Shown here: positions 7,945-17,403 of the stretch, piece by piece
How the letters are laid out: every line of letters begins with the position of its first letter
How positions within the stretch are numbered: position 1 is the stretch's first letter
Notes under the pieces: model-generated
The model's database searches: none
The model's input: only the letters and a program-made list of their open reading frames with translations
Told to the model about the DNA's origin: nothing
NCBI GenBank assembly: GCA_964485095.1
Contig: CAZAIB010000019.1
Location: 5,912-69,911, forward strand
Length of the DNA stretch: 64,000 nucleotides
Direction of reading: 5' to 3'
Source: CAYNWT01 sp964485095
Lineage (GTDB): Bacteria; Planctomycetota; Planctomycetia; Planctomycetales; Planctomycetaceae
Program-made: the position numbers and the translations under genes

Positions 7945-10182
7945 CTAGTGATTGAACAGGAACTCTTTCGTGTTCAGCAGCGCCCAGATCAAGTCCTGGA
8001 AGTTCTGCTGAGTCGCCTTCTTGCCATCCAACGGCTTTCCTTTGGCATCCAAGACCGGCTCGTTCAAATACGCAACCGCTGTCTGAACTTCATTCGCCGT
8101 CGGCCGCCGCGACAGCGTTGTCAGGTAAAGCTCTACAACCTTGTCTTCAATCGGACTCCCCGCCTTCGCAAGTTGAGCCGCCCGGCCCGAGCCGCTTCCG
8201 AGTTTCCTCTTGATCTCTCGTGAGTTAATCAAGTGCAGACTTTGAGCGAGATTCGACGACTGAACCCGTTCACACTCGCAAACGCTCTGACTCTCCGGCC
8301 TACCAAACACACGCAGGAACTCCGACGATTTGTTGTAGCTGTTATCAGGCAGCGCAACCGCGCGAGTACCCGGTGGCAAACTGGCAAACCGAGTCGGTGA
8401 ACCGGTCGCGTCATCAACCGCATCCAGCAACACCTCAGCCGGCAACCGTCGTGTGTAGAACCGCGAATAGTTCTGGCGATCGACAAGATTGTGTTCGTTC
8501 GGCTGCGCGCTGAGCTGATAGGTATTCGAACGTGTAATCACGCGAACGAGTTCTTTGAGATCAAACCCGCTCTCGATAAAGTGCTTCTGAAGCGCCGCCA
8601 GCAGCGCCGGATTGGTAGGCGGATTGGTATCGCGGATGTCGTCTTCCGGTTCAATCAACCCGCGGCGAAAGAAGTGCTTCCAGTAGCGATTGACCAACGC
8701 CCTGGCAAAGAACGGGTTCTCCGGCAAACTCATCCAGTCAGCCAGTTTGAGACGCGGATCCTGATCGGCAGTGATCTGGCCAACGTCATCACCAAGCGCG
8801 GCCGGACGCAGATCTTCGCCCGACTTCACATTCTTCGCAGTCGCGATACCCCGTTTGTGAAAGATAAGATCCTCACCGCGCGTGCCGGTCGGCTTGCGTC
8901 CAACGCGCGTGAAGAACGCGGCGAAACTGTAGTAGTCGTCCTGGCTCCAGCGTTCAAACGGATGATGGTGACATTGAGCACACTGCATGCGAACGCCCAG
9001 GAACAGCTGGGCAACATCTTCAAGCTGCTGCTTGGGATCTTTGACCCGCTTGTACCAGGCAACGGGCGGATTGCCGACCACAGTGCCGGTCGCGGCAAGC
9101 AGTTCGCGCACAATCTGGTCGTACGAAACATTGGCCAGCAGGCTGTCTCGAATCCATGCATGGAACGCGAAGTTGGACGTAATGTCACTGGCGTCATCAC
9201 GCCGGTTCTTCAACAGCGGCGTCCACTTCGCGGCAAAGTAGTCCGCGTACTGTGGCGTTTTCAGCAGCCGCTCGATAGCTAGTTCGCGCTTGTCCGATTC
9301 GGTACTGGCCGCGAAGTCGGTGGCTTCTTTCAGCGTCGGCAATCGCCCCGTGATGTCCAACGTGACACGCCGCAGAAACGTCGCGTCATCCGCGAGCCCC
9401 GACGGCGGAATACCTATCTGTTTGAGGTTCGCGAAGACATGTTCGTCCAGAAAGTTCTTCGCTTCCGGAACCCGGTCCACCGGCGCGCCAAGCGGTACTG
9501 ACGCCGAAAACACGGTACTCCGGGTTCCGTACCGAATCATGACCGCTGCGTTGCCAGGTACATCATGTACCGTGACAAGCCCGTTTGCTGACACGTCCGC
9601 CATCGCTTCCACGTTGGATTCGAACACAGCAAACTCAGTCACATCCCGACTGGTGTTGTCAGAGTAGTTCGCGAGGACCTTCAATTCCTGCTGGCCATTC
9701 ATAGCAACGACAGCCTCACGAGGCCGCACTTCGATGCCAGACAAGACGGGTTCGTCCGGACCGGCGAACGCCGCGCCCTGTTCGACCCAACGCCGAATTA
9801 CTTCATAACCGACTGAATTGCGTTTGAGACGGACTCCCCCGCCATGCGGAACCCGACCAGCCGCTTTCCGCAGCAGCAGACTCTGCTGGGGAGCTGCCAG
9901 AGAAATGCGACGACCGCGAGCTTGCTTGACCAGGCTTTCGTAGTCGTCAGCTGGCTCGAAACCAAACAGCGAGAGTTCGAAACCGTTCTGCCCACCATTC
10001 GCTTTCGCATGGCAAGAGCCCGCATTGCAGCCGGCCTTGGTGAGCACCGGAACGACATCGTTCACGAAGCTAACGTCGCGGTCTTCACCAGCAGTCGCCG
10101 CGCCAACAAACGTAAGTAAAACCAGACAAACGCCTCTAGACAAAGCGCGACGCTGGTTGGTGTTGGTCGAGGGAGGGGCCAC
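7945..10182 (-). CDS. planctomycete DUF1549/DUF1553 protein with Ig-like domain, 745 aa
   Basis: A signal-like N-terminus (hydrophobic near 15-30) is followed by a cytochrome-like segment with GCNAGSCHAK at 51-60. The cysteines are C-x4-CH, not the usual CxxCH. A Big2-like immunoglobulin fold follows at about 145-230 (GIEVRP..., SANGLVTVHDV). Then come DUF1549 (contains CAQCHHHPFERW) and DUF1553 at the C-terminus, ending LINSREIKRKLG...LLNTKEFLFNH. The role of these abundant planctomycete proteins is unknown; a periplasmic function linked to haem or to polysaccharide breakdown is often suggested. It is transcribed away from the M20 gene and follows the DUF1501 gene after about 180 bases. Confidence 0.85.
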   Translation of the reverse strand: MAPPSTNTNQRRALSRGVCLVLLTFVGAATAGEDRDVSFVNDVVPVLTKAGCNAGSCHAKANGGQNGFELSLFGFEPADDYESLVKQARGRRISLAAPQQSLLLRKAAGRVPHGGGVRLKRNSVGYEVIRRWVEQGAAFAGPDEPVLSGIEVRPREAVVAMNGQQELKVLANYSDNTSRDVTEFAVFESNVEAMADVSANGLVTVHDVPGNAAVMIRYGTRSTVFSASVPLGAPVDRVPEAKNFLDEHVFANLKQIGIPPSGLADDATFLRRVTLDITGRLPTLKEATDFAASTESDKRELAIERLLKTPQYADYFAAKWTPLLKNRRDDASDITSNFAFHAWIRDSLLANVSYDQIVRELLAATGTVVGNPPVAWYKRVKDPKQQLEDVAQLFLGVRMQCAQCHHHPFERWSQDDYYSFAAFFTRVGRKPTGTRGEDLIFHKRGIATAKNVKSGEDLRPAALGDDVGQITADQDPRLKLADWMSLPENPFFARALVNRYWKHFFRRGLIEPEDDIRDTNPPTNPALLAALQKHFIESGFDLKELVRVITRSNTYQLSAQPNEHNLVDRQNYSRFYTRRLPAEVLLDAVDDATGSPTRFASLPPGTRAVALPDNSYNKSSEFLRVFGRPESQSVCECERVQSSNLAQSLHLINSREIKRKLGSGSGRAAQLAKAGSPIEDKVVELYLTTLSRRPTANEVQTAVAYLNEPVLDAKGKPLDGKKATQQNFQDLIWALLNTKEFLFNH

Positions 10183-10364
10183 AGTCGTTTCCGATCAAGG
10201 CCATAAGGAGGGACGCCCGTGACGGACGCAATTGGTGTGGCGGGAACCAATCCCGCTGCATCAAGGATACCATGCAAAATGGGTCAGCGGAACAGGTTAA
10301 CCTCAGCGGCGATCATTCTCCGGACGGAAACACAGGTTCCCTGCGTTCCAAAGAAGACTGGCGA

Positions 10365-11804
10365 TCAGCTCAGAATTCCCTTCACTACGCGAGATTCCTC
10401 GACACCGGTGAGTTTCTGATCCAGCCCGAGAAACGGGAACGTAAGCCGAGTGTGGTCGATACCCAACTGGTGCAGGATCGTGGCATTGAAGTCCCGAACA
10501 TGAACGGGATCCTCAACCACGTTGTAGCTGAAGTCATCAGTCGCGCCGTACGTGATGCCGCCTTTGATTCCGCCGCCGGCCATCCACGTGGTGAAGCAGC
10601 GCGGATGATGATCGCGGCCATAGTTACCTTTAGTCAGCTTACCCTGACCAAAAGTCGTCCGACCAAACTCGCCACCGAAAACAACCAGCGTGTCATCCAA
10701 CATCCCGCGCTGTTTCAGGTCGCTTAGTAAAGCCATGCATGGCTGATCGACATCGTAAGCCTGGCCTCGCAGTTTCGTCGGCAGGTTACTGTGATGGTCC
10801 CAGCCACGGTGGAACAACTGCACGAAACGCACATCGCGTTCGACCATCCGTCTGGCCAGTAAACAGTTGCGAGCGAACGAACCGCTTTTCTGTACCTCCG
10901 GGCCATACAAATCCAGAATGTGTTTCGGTTCGCCGGCGAGATCTGTCAGTTCCGGTACCGACGCCTGCATCCGAAACGCCATCTCCTGCTGCGCGATCGT
11001 CGTCTGGATTTCCGGATCGCCCACGTGTTGCAAATGATCCTGATTCAAGTCGCGCACGAGTTCCAACATCTTACGCCGACTGTCGCGTGTGACACCTTTC
11101 GGGTTCGAAAGAAACAACACCGGATCGCCCGATGGTTGGAACGCGACTCCCTGGTGTTTAGACGGCAGAAACCCCGAACCCCACAGACGACTGTAAAGCG
11201 CCTGCACATTGCCTTTGCCGCCTGTCCAGAATGCGGAACTTAAAACGACAAAGTCCGGCAGGTTGCGGTTCATTCTGCCAAGCCCGTAGCTCAGCCACGC
11301 TCCCATGCTGGCTTTGCCTGGAATCTCAGAACCGGTGCAGAACAATGTCTTGCCGGGGTCGTGGTTAATCGCATCCGTGTGCGTGGACTTGATCAGGCAC
11401 AGGTCATCCGCCACCTTCGACAGGTGCGGCAGCAGTTCGCTCATCTGCAAACCACTGGTACCCTGCGGAGCGAACTTGAACATCGTCGGAGCCACAAGCT
11501 GCTGCTTGCCCTTGGTCATCGCGGTCACCCGCTGACCATTGCTCACGCTTTTCGGCAATGGCTTGTTGAACTGCTTGTGCAACTCAGGCTTATGATCGAA
11601 CAGATCAATCTGACTTGGCGCCCCCGCCATAAACAGAAAAATGACCCGCTTCGCCTTTGCCGGAAAGTGCTGCCCCGCCGGAACGCCCTGCCCTGCCTGG
11701 GCACGACCATTCAAAGCGCCAAACGCGGCCGCACCCAATCCCATAGCGGACCCGCTAAGAAACTGGCGTCGCGAAAGATGATGTGAATCAGAGCGTGCAT
11801 TCAT
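10365..11804 (-). CDS. DUF1501 family protein with Tat signal, 479 aa
   Basis: This member of the alkaline-phosphatase/sulfatase-like DUF1501 family is almost always paired with DUF1549/DUF1553 proteins in planctomycetes. A twin-arginine signal is clear: SRRQFLSGSAMGLG with the arginines at residues 12-13. Family landmarks include KRVIFLFMAGAPSQIDLFD, the GGEFGRTTFGQG segment and DHHPRCFTTWMAGGG near the C-terminus. I place the start at ATG 11804, giving MNARSDSHHLSRR. The frame is open further upstream but would overlap the preceding gene and push the Tat motif inward. It starts 16 bases after the 791-aa gene and is probably in the same operon. Confidence 0.88.
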   Translation of the reverse strand: MNARSDSHHLSRRQFLSGSAMGLGAAAFGALNGRAQAGQGVPAGQHFPAKAKRVIFLFMAGAPSQIDLFDHKPELHKQFNKPLPKSVSNGQRVTAMTKGKQQLVAPTMFKFAPQGTSGLQMSELLPHLSKVADDLCLIKSTHTDAINHDPGKTLFCTGSEIPGKASMGAWLSYGLGRMNRNLPDFVVLSSAFWTGGKGNVQALYSRLWGSGFLPSKHQGVAFQPSGDPVLFLSNPKGVTRDSRRKMLELVRDLNQDHLQHVGDPEIQTTIAQQEMAFRMQASVPELTDLAGEPKHILDLYGPEVQKSGSFARNCLLARRMVERDVRFVQLFHRGWDHHSNLPTKLRGQAYDVDQPCMALLSDLKQRGMLDDTLVVFGGEFGRTTFGQGKLTKGNYGRDHHPRCFTTWMAGGGIKGGITYGATDDFSYNVVEDPVHVRDFNATILHQLGIDHTRLTFPFLGLDQKLTGVEESRVVKGILS

Positions 11805-11820
11805 GTCGCGTTCCAGAGAA

Positions 11821-14196
11821 CTATTCACGAGTCTTCGTCGCATCCAGATTCAGCAGCGAATGAACCGTCATTGTCCACGCAGCAAGTTCGACAGGATCAG
11901 TCGTGGTGGAATCAGCCCCTTCAAGCAGCGTCCGCAAAGACGCGGGGTCGTCTCGGTAGAGCGTTTTGAACTCCGCGAGAGCTGCGTTCAATCGTGCCGT
12001 GACTGATGGTGTCGGCTCGCGAGATGTGATTGTTTCGTAGGCGACTGTCAGGCGTTCATCGTCCTCTACGTCACGAGCCAGGAGCTTCGCAGCCAGATGC
12101 CTGGCGGCGGCGAAATATTGTTGCTCATTCATGAGCAACAGCGCCTGCAGCGGCGTGTTGGTGCGTTCTCGCCGAGCGCTACAACTTTCCCGGGTCGGGG
12201 CGTCGAAGATGGTCATCTGCGGAGGTGGCAAACCGCGTTTCCAAAAAGTGTAAATGCTGCGCCGATAGATCTGATCTCCCGCATCCGCCTTAAATTCTCG
12301 CGGGTACGAAAACGGCATGGCCACCAGTTTCCAAAGTCCTGGCGGCTGTGGCGGCTTCACACTTGGGCCTCGCATCGACGGATTCAGCAAGCCGCTTACC
12401 GACAGCAACTGATCGCGAATCATCTCCGCATCCAGTCTAAAACGAGCCCCACGGGCCAGTAATCGGTTCTCGGGATCAAGCCTGTACTGTTCTGCCGACG
12501 CGCGGGAGGTTTGCCGATACGTCTTCGACATCACGATCGCTCGAAACAGCGCCTTAACATCCCAGCCCGATTCCACGAACCGAACCGCCAACGCGTCAAG
12601 AAGTTTTGGGTGACTGGGCGTTTCACCCTGCGCGCCAAAGTCTTCGGAAGTCTTCACGATGCCGACGCCGAACAACTGTTGCCAGAATCGGTTCACCGTG
12701 ACCCTGGCAGTCAGCGGGTTGGACTTATCGACCAACCATTCCGCAAGATCCATTCGTGACGGCGTTCCCGTTTTCGTATCGGGCCGTAGCGGCGGCAGGA
12801 ATGCTGGTGTATTCCGCTGGACCTGATCGCCCGGCTGATCGTATTCGCCGCGAACAAGAATGTGAGCCGGACGAGGCTCCGATCGTTCTCTCATCACCAA
12901 TGCGGCAGGAACACTTAGCAGGTAGGCATCCCGAGCTTGTTGGGTTTGCTTTCGTTTCGCAATGAGTGCTTTGAGTTCCGGGGCCGTGTTCTTGACGCCG
13001 CTTTTTTGCAGCGTCGCAATTTCTTTGGCAAGCTCAGACAGCTGGGTTTCAAAATCAGCCAGTCGCTTAGACTGATCGGTATCCGGCAAGTTGATATAGG
13101 GCTGCTGCAGCCCGCGCTTAAAGTCGGTTCCTCCGCGACCACCAGTTTCCGGGCCGCCGTCAAAGTTATTGAAGAACGCGTAGAGCTGGTAAAAATCCTT
13201 CTGTGAAATCGGATCGTACTTGTGATCGTGACACGCCGCGCATTGCACAGTCAGCCCCAGAAACGCGGTTCCCACCGCTGTCACTCGATCGACAACATTT
13301 CGATTGAAGCTTTCTTCCGGGAGCGCAGTGCCTCGGTCGATAATCAGATGCAGGCGGTTAAAGCCGGACGCAATCTGCTGCTCTGTCGTCGGGGCCTCAT
13401 ACAGATCGCCGGCAAGCTGATACCTGGTGAAGTCATCGAAGCCGAGGTTGCGATTGAACGCGTCGATGACCCAATCGCGGTAAGGCGACATGTCGCGGTA
13501 GTGGTCATGATGCAGCCCGTTTGTGTCAGCGAATCGAACCAGGTCCAACCAGTACCTGGCAACGTGTTCGCCGTACTGCGGACTTGCCAATAGTCGATCA
13601 ACAAGACGCTCATACGCGTCGTCGGACGGATCGTTCACGAACGTTCGGACCTGCTCAAGCGTCGGCGGCAGGCCGGTGAGATCAAAAGCTAATCGGCGAA
13701 TCAACATTCGCTTGTCCGCCGCAGCTGCGGGAGCCACCCCGGCAGTCCCCAACCGGTTCCCAACAACGTGATCAATGAGCTGGCTTAGCGGCTCTTCCCG
13801 TTCGGAACTGGTCGTTCGATGTGGAAGCGGTTCGAACGCCCAGTGCTTTTCGTAGTTGGCTCCACCCCGAACCCAATGCTTCAGCGTTTGGATTTGAGAA
13901 GCCGACAGCGGCTTCTTCGTCTCGGGGGGAGGCATGACCGTATCGGGATCAGTCGATGTGATCCTGTCAACGAGTTCATCCCAATCCACCTCGCTGGCAA
14001 TGTCCAGCCGCAGTTCCGCCTCACGATGTTGCTCATCGGGGCCATGGCAAGCAAAACAGTGATTCGAAAGAATCGGCCGCACCTGCTGGCCAAACGAAAC
14101 CTTCTCAGCTTCCGACGATCCATCCTGTGCGACAGCCGCAAGGCCTGAACCAATCGGCCAAAGCAAAACCACCACTGATGCAAGTATGGACTTCAT
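11821..14196 (-). CDS. planctomycete cytochrome C/DUF1549/DUF1553 protein, 791 aa
   Basis: A signal peptide (MKSILASVVVLLWPIGSGLA) precedes a PSCyt1-type cytochrome domain with the haem motif CFACHG at 47-52 and the MPPPETKKPL segment. DUF1549 follows (AFDLTGLPPTLEQV, later CAACHDHKYDPISQ). A short coiled segment near 370-420 comes next, then DUF1553 (RMDLAEWLVDKSNPLTAR, TPLQALLLMNEQQY). Length and order are typical for the family. It is the first gene of a DUF1549-DUF1501 pair. The biochemical role is unknown; the haem motif suggests electron transfer or a haem enzyme in the periplasm. Confidence 0.9.
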   Translation of the reverse strand: MKSILASVVVLLWPIGSGLAAVAQDGSSEAEKVSFGQQVRPILSNHCFACHGPDEQHREAELRLDIASEVDWDELVDRITSTDPDTVMPPPETKKPLSASQIQTLKHWVRGGANYEKHWAFEPLPHRTTSSEREEPLSQLIDHVVGNRLGTAGVAPAAAADKRMLIRRLAFDLTGLPPTLEQVRTFVNDPSDDAYERLVDRLLASPQYGEHVARYWLDLVRFADTNGLHHDHYRDMSPYRDWVIDAFNRNLGFDDFTRYQLAGDLYEAPTTEQQIASGFNRLHLIIDRGTALPEESFNRNVVDRVTAVGTAFLGLTVQCAACHDHKYDPISQKDFYQLYAFFNNFDGGPETGGRGGTDFKRGLQQPYINLPDTDQSKRLADFETQLSELAKEIATLQKSGVKNTAPELKALIAKRKQTQQARDAYLLSVPAALVMRERSEPRPAHILVRGEYDQPGDQVQRNTPAFLPPLRPDTKTGTPSRMDLAEWLVDKSNPLTARVTVNRFWQQLFGVGIVKTSEDFGAQGETPSHPKLLDALAVRFVESGWDVKALFRAIVMSKTYRQTSRASAEQYRLDPENRLLARGARFRLDAEMIRDQLLSVSGLLNPSMRGPSVKPPQPPGLWKLVAMPFSYPREFKADAGDQIYRRSIYTFWKRGLPPPQMTIFDAPTRESCSARRERTNTPLQALLLMNEQQYFAAARHLAAKLLARDVEDDERLTVAYETITSREPTPSVTARLNAALAEFKTLYRDDPASLRTLLEGADSTTTDPVELAAWTMTVHSLLNLDATKTRE

Positions 14197-14377
14197 TGAT
14201 GCCTACCGCTTAAAGCAACCTGCTTACCATGATAGCCAACCATACCGTCTATCGGCACACAGCGACGTTCAATTTCACGGCTGGTCCCACACGCTCACAA
14301 CGATGAGAACGAAATCCACGACGCCCAAACTGAGCGGAAATCAGAAGTTGACACAGAAGGGCCACCACTATCGCGGC

Positions 14378-15256
14378 TTAGGTGCCGGCAACCAGGTGCC
14401 GCAGATATTCGCCGTACTCATTCTTGATATTGGCTGCGATCGCATTGACTTCTTCGGCGCTAATCCAGCCCTTGTAGTGGGCAATTTCTTCGGGGCACGA
14501 GATCTTCAATCCCATTCGCTTCTCAATCGCCGCCACGAAGTTGCTGGCATCAATGAGCGATTGATGCGTTCCCGTGTCGAGCCACGCGAAGCCGCGAGAG
14601 AGCACTTCCACCTGCAGGCGATCGCGTTCCATGTAGATGCGATTGACATCGGTAATTTCAAGTTCCCCACGCGCCGACGGCTTCAGGTTCGCGGCGATAT
14701 CGACAACGTCGTTGTCATAGAAGTACAGCCCGGGGACCGCAAAGTTAGAACGCGGCGCGGTTGGTTTCTCTTCCAGCGAAATCGCTTTTCCATCATCGTC
14801 GAATTCGACGACTCCATACCGCTCAGGGTCACGAACCATGTACCCAAAGATCGTCGCGCCCGTTTCGCGTTCGGCTGCCTGCCGGAGGATACCCTGGAAT
14901 CCACGTCCGTAGAAAATGTTGTCGCCAAGAACCAGGGCCACATTGTCCGTGCCAATGAAGTTGGCTCCAAGGATAAACGCCTGGGCAAGCCCCTCTGGCT
15001 TTTCCTGAACAACATAGTCGAAGCTCATTCCCCACTTGCTGCCATCACCAAGCAGTCGCTCGAAACCGTCGATGTCGTCAGGCGTGGAGATAACCAGAAC
15101 GTTTCTGATGCCGGCAAGCATCAGCGTAGACAGCGGATAGTAGATCATCGGCTTGTCATAGACCGGCAGCATTTGCTTACTGGTGCCCGACGTGAGTGGG
15201 TACAGCCGAGTCCCGGAACCACCTGCAAGAATGATGCCCTTGGTAAAGTTGCTCAT
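14378..15256 (-). CDS. rfbA: glucose-1-phosphate thymidylyltransferase
   Basis: RmlA/RfbA makes dTDP-glucose from glucose-1-phosphate and dTTP, the first step toward dTDP-rhamnose and related sugars. The nucleotide-binding signature GGSGTRLYPLT is at 12-22, FSTPDD-type context appears as ISTPDD near 56, VLGDNIFYG near 110 and EEKP near 162. The length of 292 aa is normal. It is the last gene of the leftward polysaccharide region, 41 bases after rfbB, and no rmlC is present in the window. Confidence 0.96.
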   Translation of the reverse strand: MSNFTKGIILAGGSGTRLYPLTSGTSKQMLPVYDKPMIYYPLSTLMLAGIRNVLVISTPDDIDGFERLLGDGSKWGMSFDYVVQEKPEGLAQAFILGANFIGTDNVALVLGDNIFYGRGFQGILRQAAERETGATIFGYMVRDPERYGVVEFDDDGKAISLEEKPTAPRSNFAVPGLYFYDNDVVDIAANLKPSARGELEITDVNRIYMERDRLQVEVLSRGFAWLDTGTHQSLIDASNFVAAIEKRMGLKISCPEEIAHYKGWISAEEVNAIAANIKNEYGEYLRHLVAGT

Positions 15257-15297
15257 GGAGTTTGGTTCCGCATGTTTGTCTTCAGATTCATGACCGA

Positions 15298-16356
15298 CTA
15301 TTCATCCGTGAGACCAAGACGCTCGCGCCTGTAGTCGCCAGCCAGAACACGATTGACCCAGGTATTGTTGTCGATGTACCAGCGCACGGTCTCTTCAAGC
15401 GCCTCATCAAACCGGCGTTTCGGTTTCCAGCCAAGTTCCTGATCGATTTTTGAAGCGTCAATCGCGTATCGTCGGTCGTGACCTGGTCGGTCTGTGACAT
15501 AGGTAATGAGGTCGCGACACTTGTGAGGCAGGTCCGGCAGCAACCGGTTTACTGTGTCACAGATCTGATGAACGATGGCGAGATTGGACTGCTCGTTGTG
15601 CCCACCAATATTGTAGCACTCGCCAACGCGGCCTTTCGCCAGAACAAGTTCCAGTGCCTCGCAGTGATCTTCCACGTACAGCCAATCGCGGACGTTTAAT
15701 CCGTCCCCGTAAACAGGGAGCGGCTTTCCCTCAATCGCGTTGAGGATCATGAGAGGAATCAGCTTCTCAGGAAACTGATACGGTCCATAGTTGTTGGAAC
15801 AGTTCGTGATCACGGTTGGCATCCCGTACGTGTGCAACCACGCTCGTACGAAGTGATCAGACGAGGCTTTCGACGCCGAGTACGGCGAATTTGGTGCGTA
15901 TGGTGTCGTCTCAGTGAACAGGCCAGTGTCACCCAGCGAGCCATACACTTCGTCAGTAGACACATGCAGGAACCGAAAATCGGAGTGTCTGTCTCCGGTT
16001 AGCCCGCTCCAGTAGTCTTTGCACGATTGCAGCAGGCGCACCGTGCCGACGACATTGGTTTCCACAAAGGCAAGCGGGCCTTCAATTGAACGATCAACGT
16101 GCGACTCGGCGGCAAAATTCAGCACCGCATCCGGCTGGTACTCTGCCAACAGCCTCGCGGTCAGTGCTGGGTCACCGATGTCGCCGTGTTCGAAGATGTA
16201 GGTCTTACCATCAGGTGATGGAAGTGAGTCCAGGTTCCCTGCATAGGTTAGTGCATCCAGATTGACGATCCGCGTATCGCCTCGTTCGACAACCTTACGA
16301 ACCAGGCAGCCGCCAATGAACCCAGCGCCCCCAGTCACCAACCATGTCTTCATCAC
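15298..16356 (-). CDS. rfbB: dTDP-glucose 4,6-dehydratase
   Basis: RmlB converts dTDP-glucose to dTDP-4-keto-6-deoxyglucose. This SDR protein has the NAD-binding TGGAGFIGG at 8-16, the catalytic STDEVYG at 133-139, and Y159/K163 of the YSASK motif. RPGHDRRYAID near the C-terminus is also diagnostic. Length 352 aa is normal. It is directly upstream of rfbA in transcription order, so the two form a nucleotide-sugar supply unit. Confidence 0.96.
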   Translation of the reverse strand: MMKTWLVTGGAGFIGGCLVRKVVERGDTRIVNLDALTYAGNLDSLPSPDGKTYIFEHGDIGDPALTARLLAEYQPDAVLNFAAESHVDRSIEGPLAFVETNVVGTVRLLQSCKDYWSGLTGDRHSDFRFLHVSTDEVYGSLGDTGLFTETTPYAPNSPYSASKASSDHFVRAWLHTYGMPTVITNCSNNYGPYQFPEKLIPLMILNAIEGKPLPVYGDGLNVRDWLYVEDHCEALELVLAKGRVGECYNIGGHNEQSNLAIVHQICDTVNRLLPDLPHKCRDLITYVTDRPGHDRRYAIDASKIDQELGWKPKRRFDEALEETVRWYIDNNTWVNRVLAGDYRRERLGLTDE

Positions 16357-16453
16357 GTCACCAGTACTTTTCGGAACCCAAACAGATTGGAGGTAGTTCC
16401 CGGGCAGGACTCGTGGCCATTGTCCAGGAACCGGGAAGCTGTCTTTGCGTCAA

Positions 16454-17332
16454 CTAGTTGGCGACTTCCGGTTGCCACTGTTCGAGGGAACGCTGAATCG
16501 CCTCGCGAACAGGAGACAGGGTCAGGCCTGCCGCCAACGCCTTCGAATTGTCCATCACGCAGTTCGAGCGAGGAGTACTCGCAGCGATCTCCATGAACTC
16601 CGCTTCTGATTGAAAGAAGTCAAACTGCTTCTCGGGCATGACACCCGAGTCCTTGATCAGGCCAACGACCTCACGGGTCGTCACACTACCCGTGTTTGTC
16701 AGGTTGTAGGTTCCAAATGGAACGGCTTTGTCGAAGCACTCAACCGCCGCGTTCACGAACTCATCCAGATGCGAGAGACTGTTTTCCGCGTCAAGCAAGC
16801 GGCCGTACCGCAGCATCTTGCTGAGATAGTTACGAGCACCATCCTGATGGTTGAACGGAATACGAAGCCGCCATATGTAGCATTCCCTGGCACCTTCAAG
16901 AACCTCTTCACCCAGAGCTTTTGTTCCTGAGTAGAAACTGCAGTTGTCGGTCCGGAAGGAGAAGTTTGGTGGGTCCTCTTCGCGAAAGCCGCGGCCTGAC
17001 CCGGATCCAGTGTAGATACACCCGGAAGACACGTGTCCCCAGCGAGTACCAGTTGCTTCACAGGCGCGTCGAATGCTGCCAGGCAGCACGGCATTGCCAG
17101 CAAGACACTCTGCCTTCTGCACCTCACAGGCATCCACGTTGGGTTTGCCTGTATAGCCTGCAGCATTGATAAGAAAGTCGGGCTTGTGCTGGCGAAGCAG
17201 ACCTTCCAAGACAAGCGGGTCGCTGTAGTCCACTTCGGATCTGGACAGACTCAGCAGCTCACGACCCTGAGATTCCAGGAGGCACCGAATCACGGCCCCG
17301 ACATACCCGGAACCGCCAAGCAGAACGATCAT
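16454..17332 (-). CDS. RmlD-like NAD(P)-dependent sugar nucleotide reductase/epimerase, 292 aa
   Basis: This short-chain dehydrogenase of the RmlD/NAD-dependent epimerase type has GGSGYVG at 6-12, INAAGYTG near 55-62, and a YSGTK catalytic pair at Y134/K138. I use ATG 17332 (MIVLLGGSGYVG), which puts the Rossmann strand at the N-terminus; the open frame goes 8 codons further upstream. It may reduce a 4-keto sugar made by RmlB. No RmlC epimerase is nearby, so it could instead make a different deoxysugar. Divergence from textbook RmlD keeps the exact product open. Confidence 0.75.
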   Translation of the reverse strand: MIVLLGGSGYVGAVIRCLLESQGRELLSLSRSEVDYSDPLVLEGLLRQHKPDFLINAAGYTGKPNVDACEVQKAECLAGNAVLPGSIRRACEATGTRWGHVSSGCIYTGSGSGRGFREEDPPNFSFRTDNCSFYSGTKALGEEVLEGARECYIWRLRIPFNHQDGARNYLSKMLRYGRLLDAENSLSHLDEFVNAAVECFDKAVPFGTYNLTNTGSVTTREVVGLIKDSGVMPEKQFDFFQSEAEFMEIAASTPRSNCVMDNSKALAAGLTLSPVREAIQRSLEQWQPEVAN

Positions 17333-17403
17333 TCCAATGTCTCCCGAAAGCAACAACTCCTACCGCGGAGGCAGGTATCACCCACCTCACACACCATGCA
17401 GAG

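Noticed and set aside
8491..9282. 263-aa plus-strand frame opposite the DUF1549 gene
   Set aside because: Antisense shadow; the minus-strand protein has full family motifs.
10240..10256. Hairpin GCGGGA/TCCCGC between the DUF1501 and DUF1549 genes
   Set aside because: Short 6-bp stem with no T-run on either strand; not supported as a terminator.
11805..11843. Upstream extension of the DUF1501 gene by 13 codons
   Set aside because: It would overlap the preceding gene and move the Tat motif away from the N-terminus; ATG 11804 fits better.
14186..15334. 382-aa plus-strand frame opposite rfbA
   Set aside because: rfbA on the minus strand is certain; the plus frame lacks any family motif and is an antisense shadow caused by codon bias.
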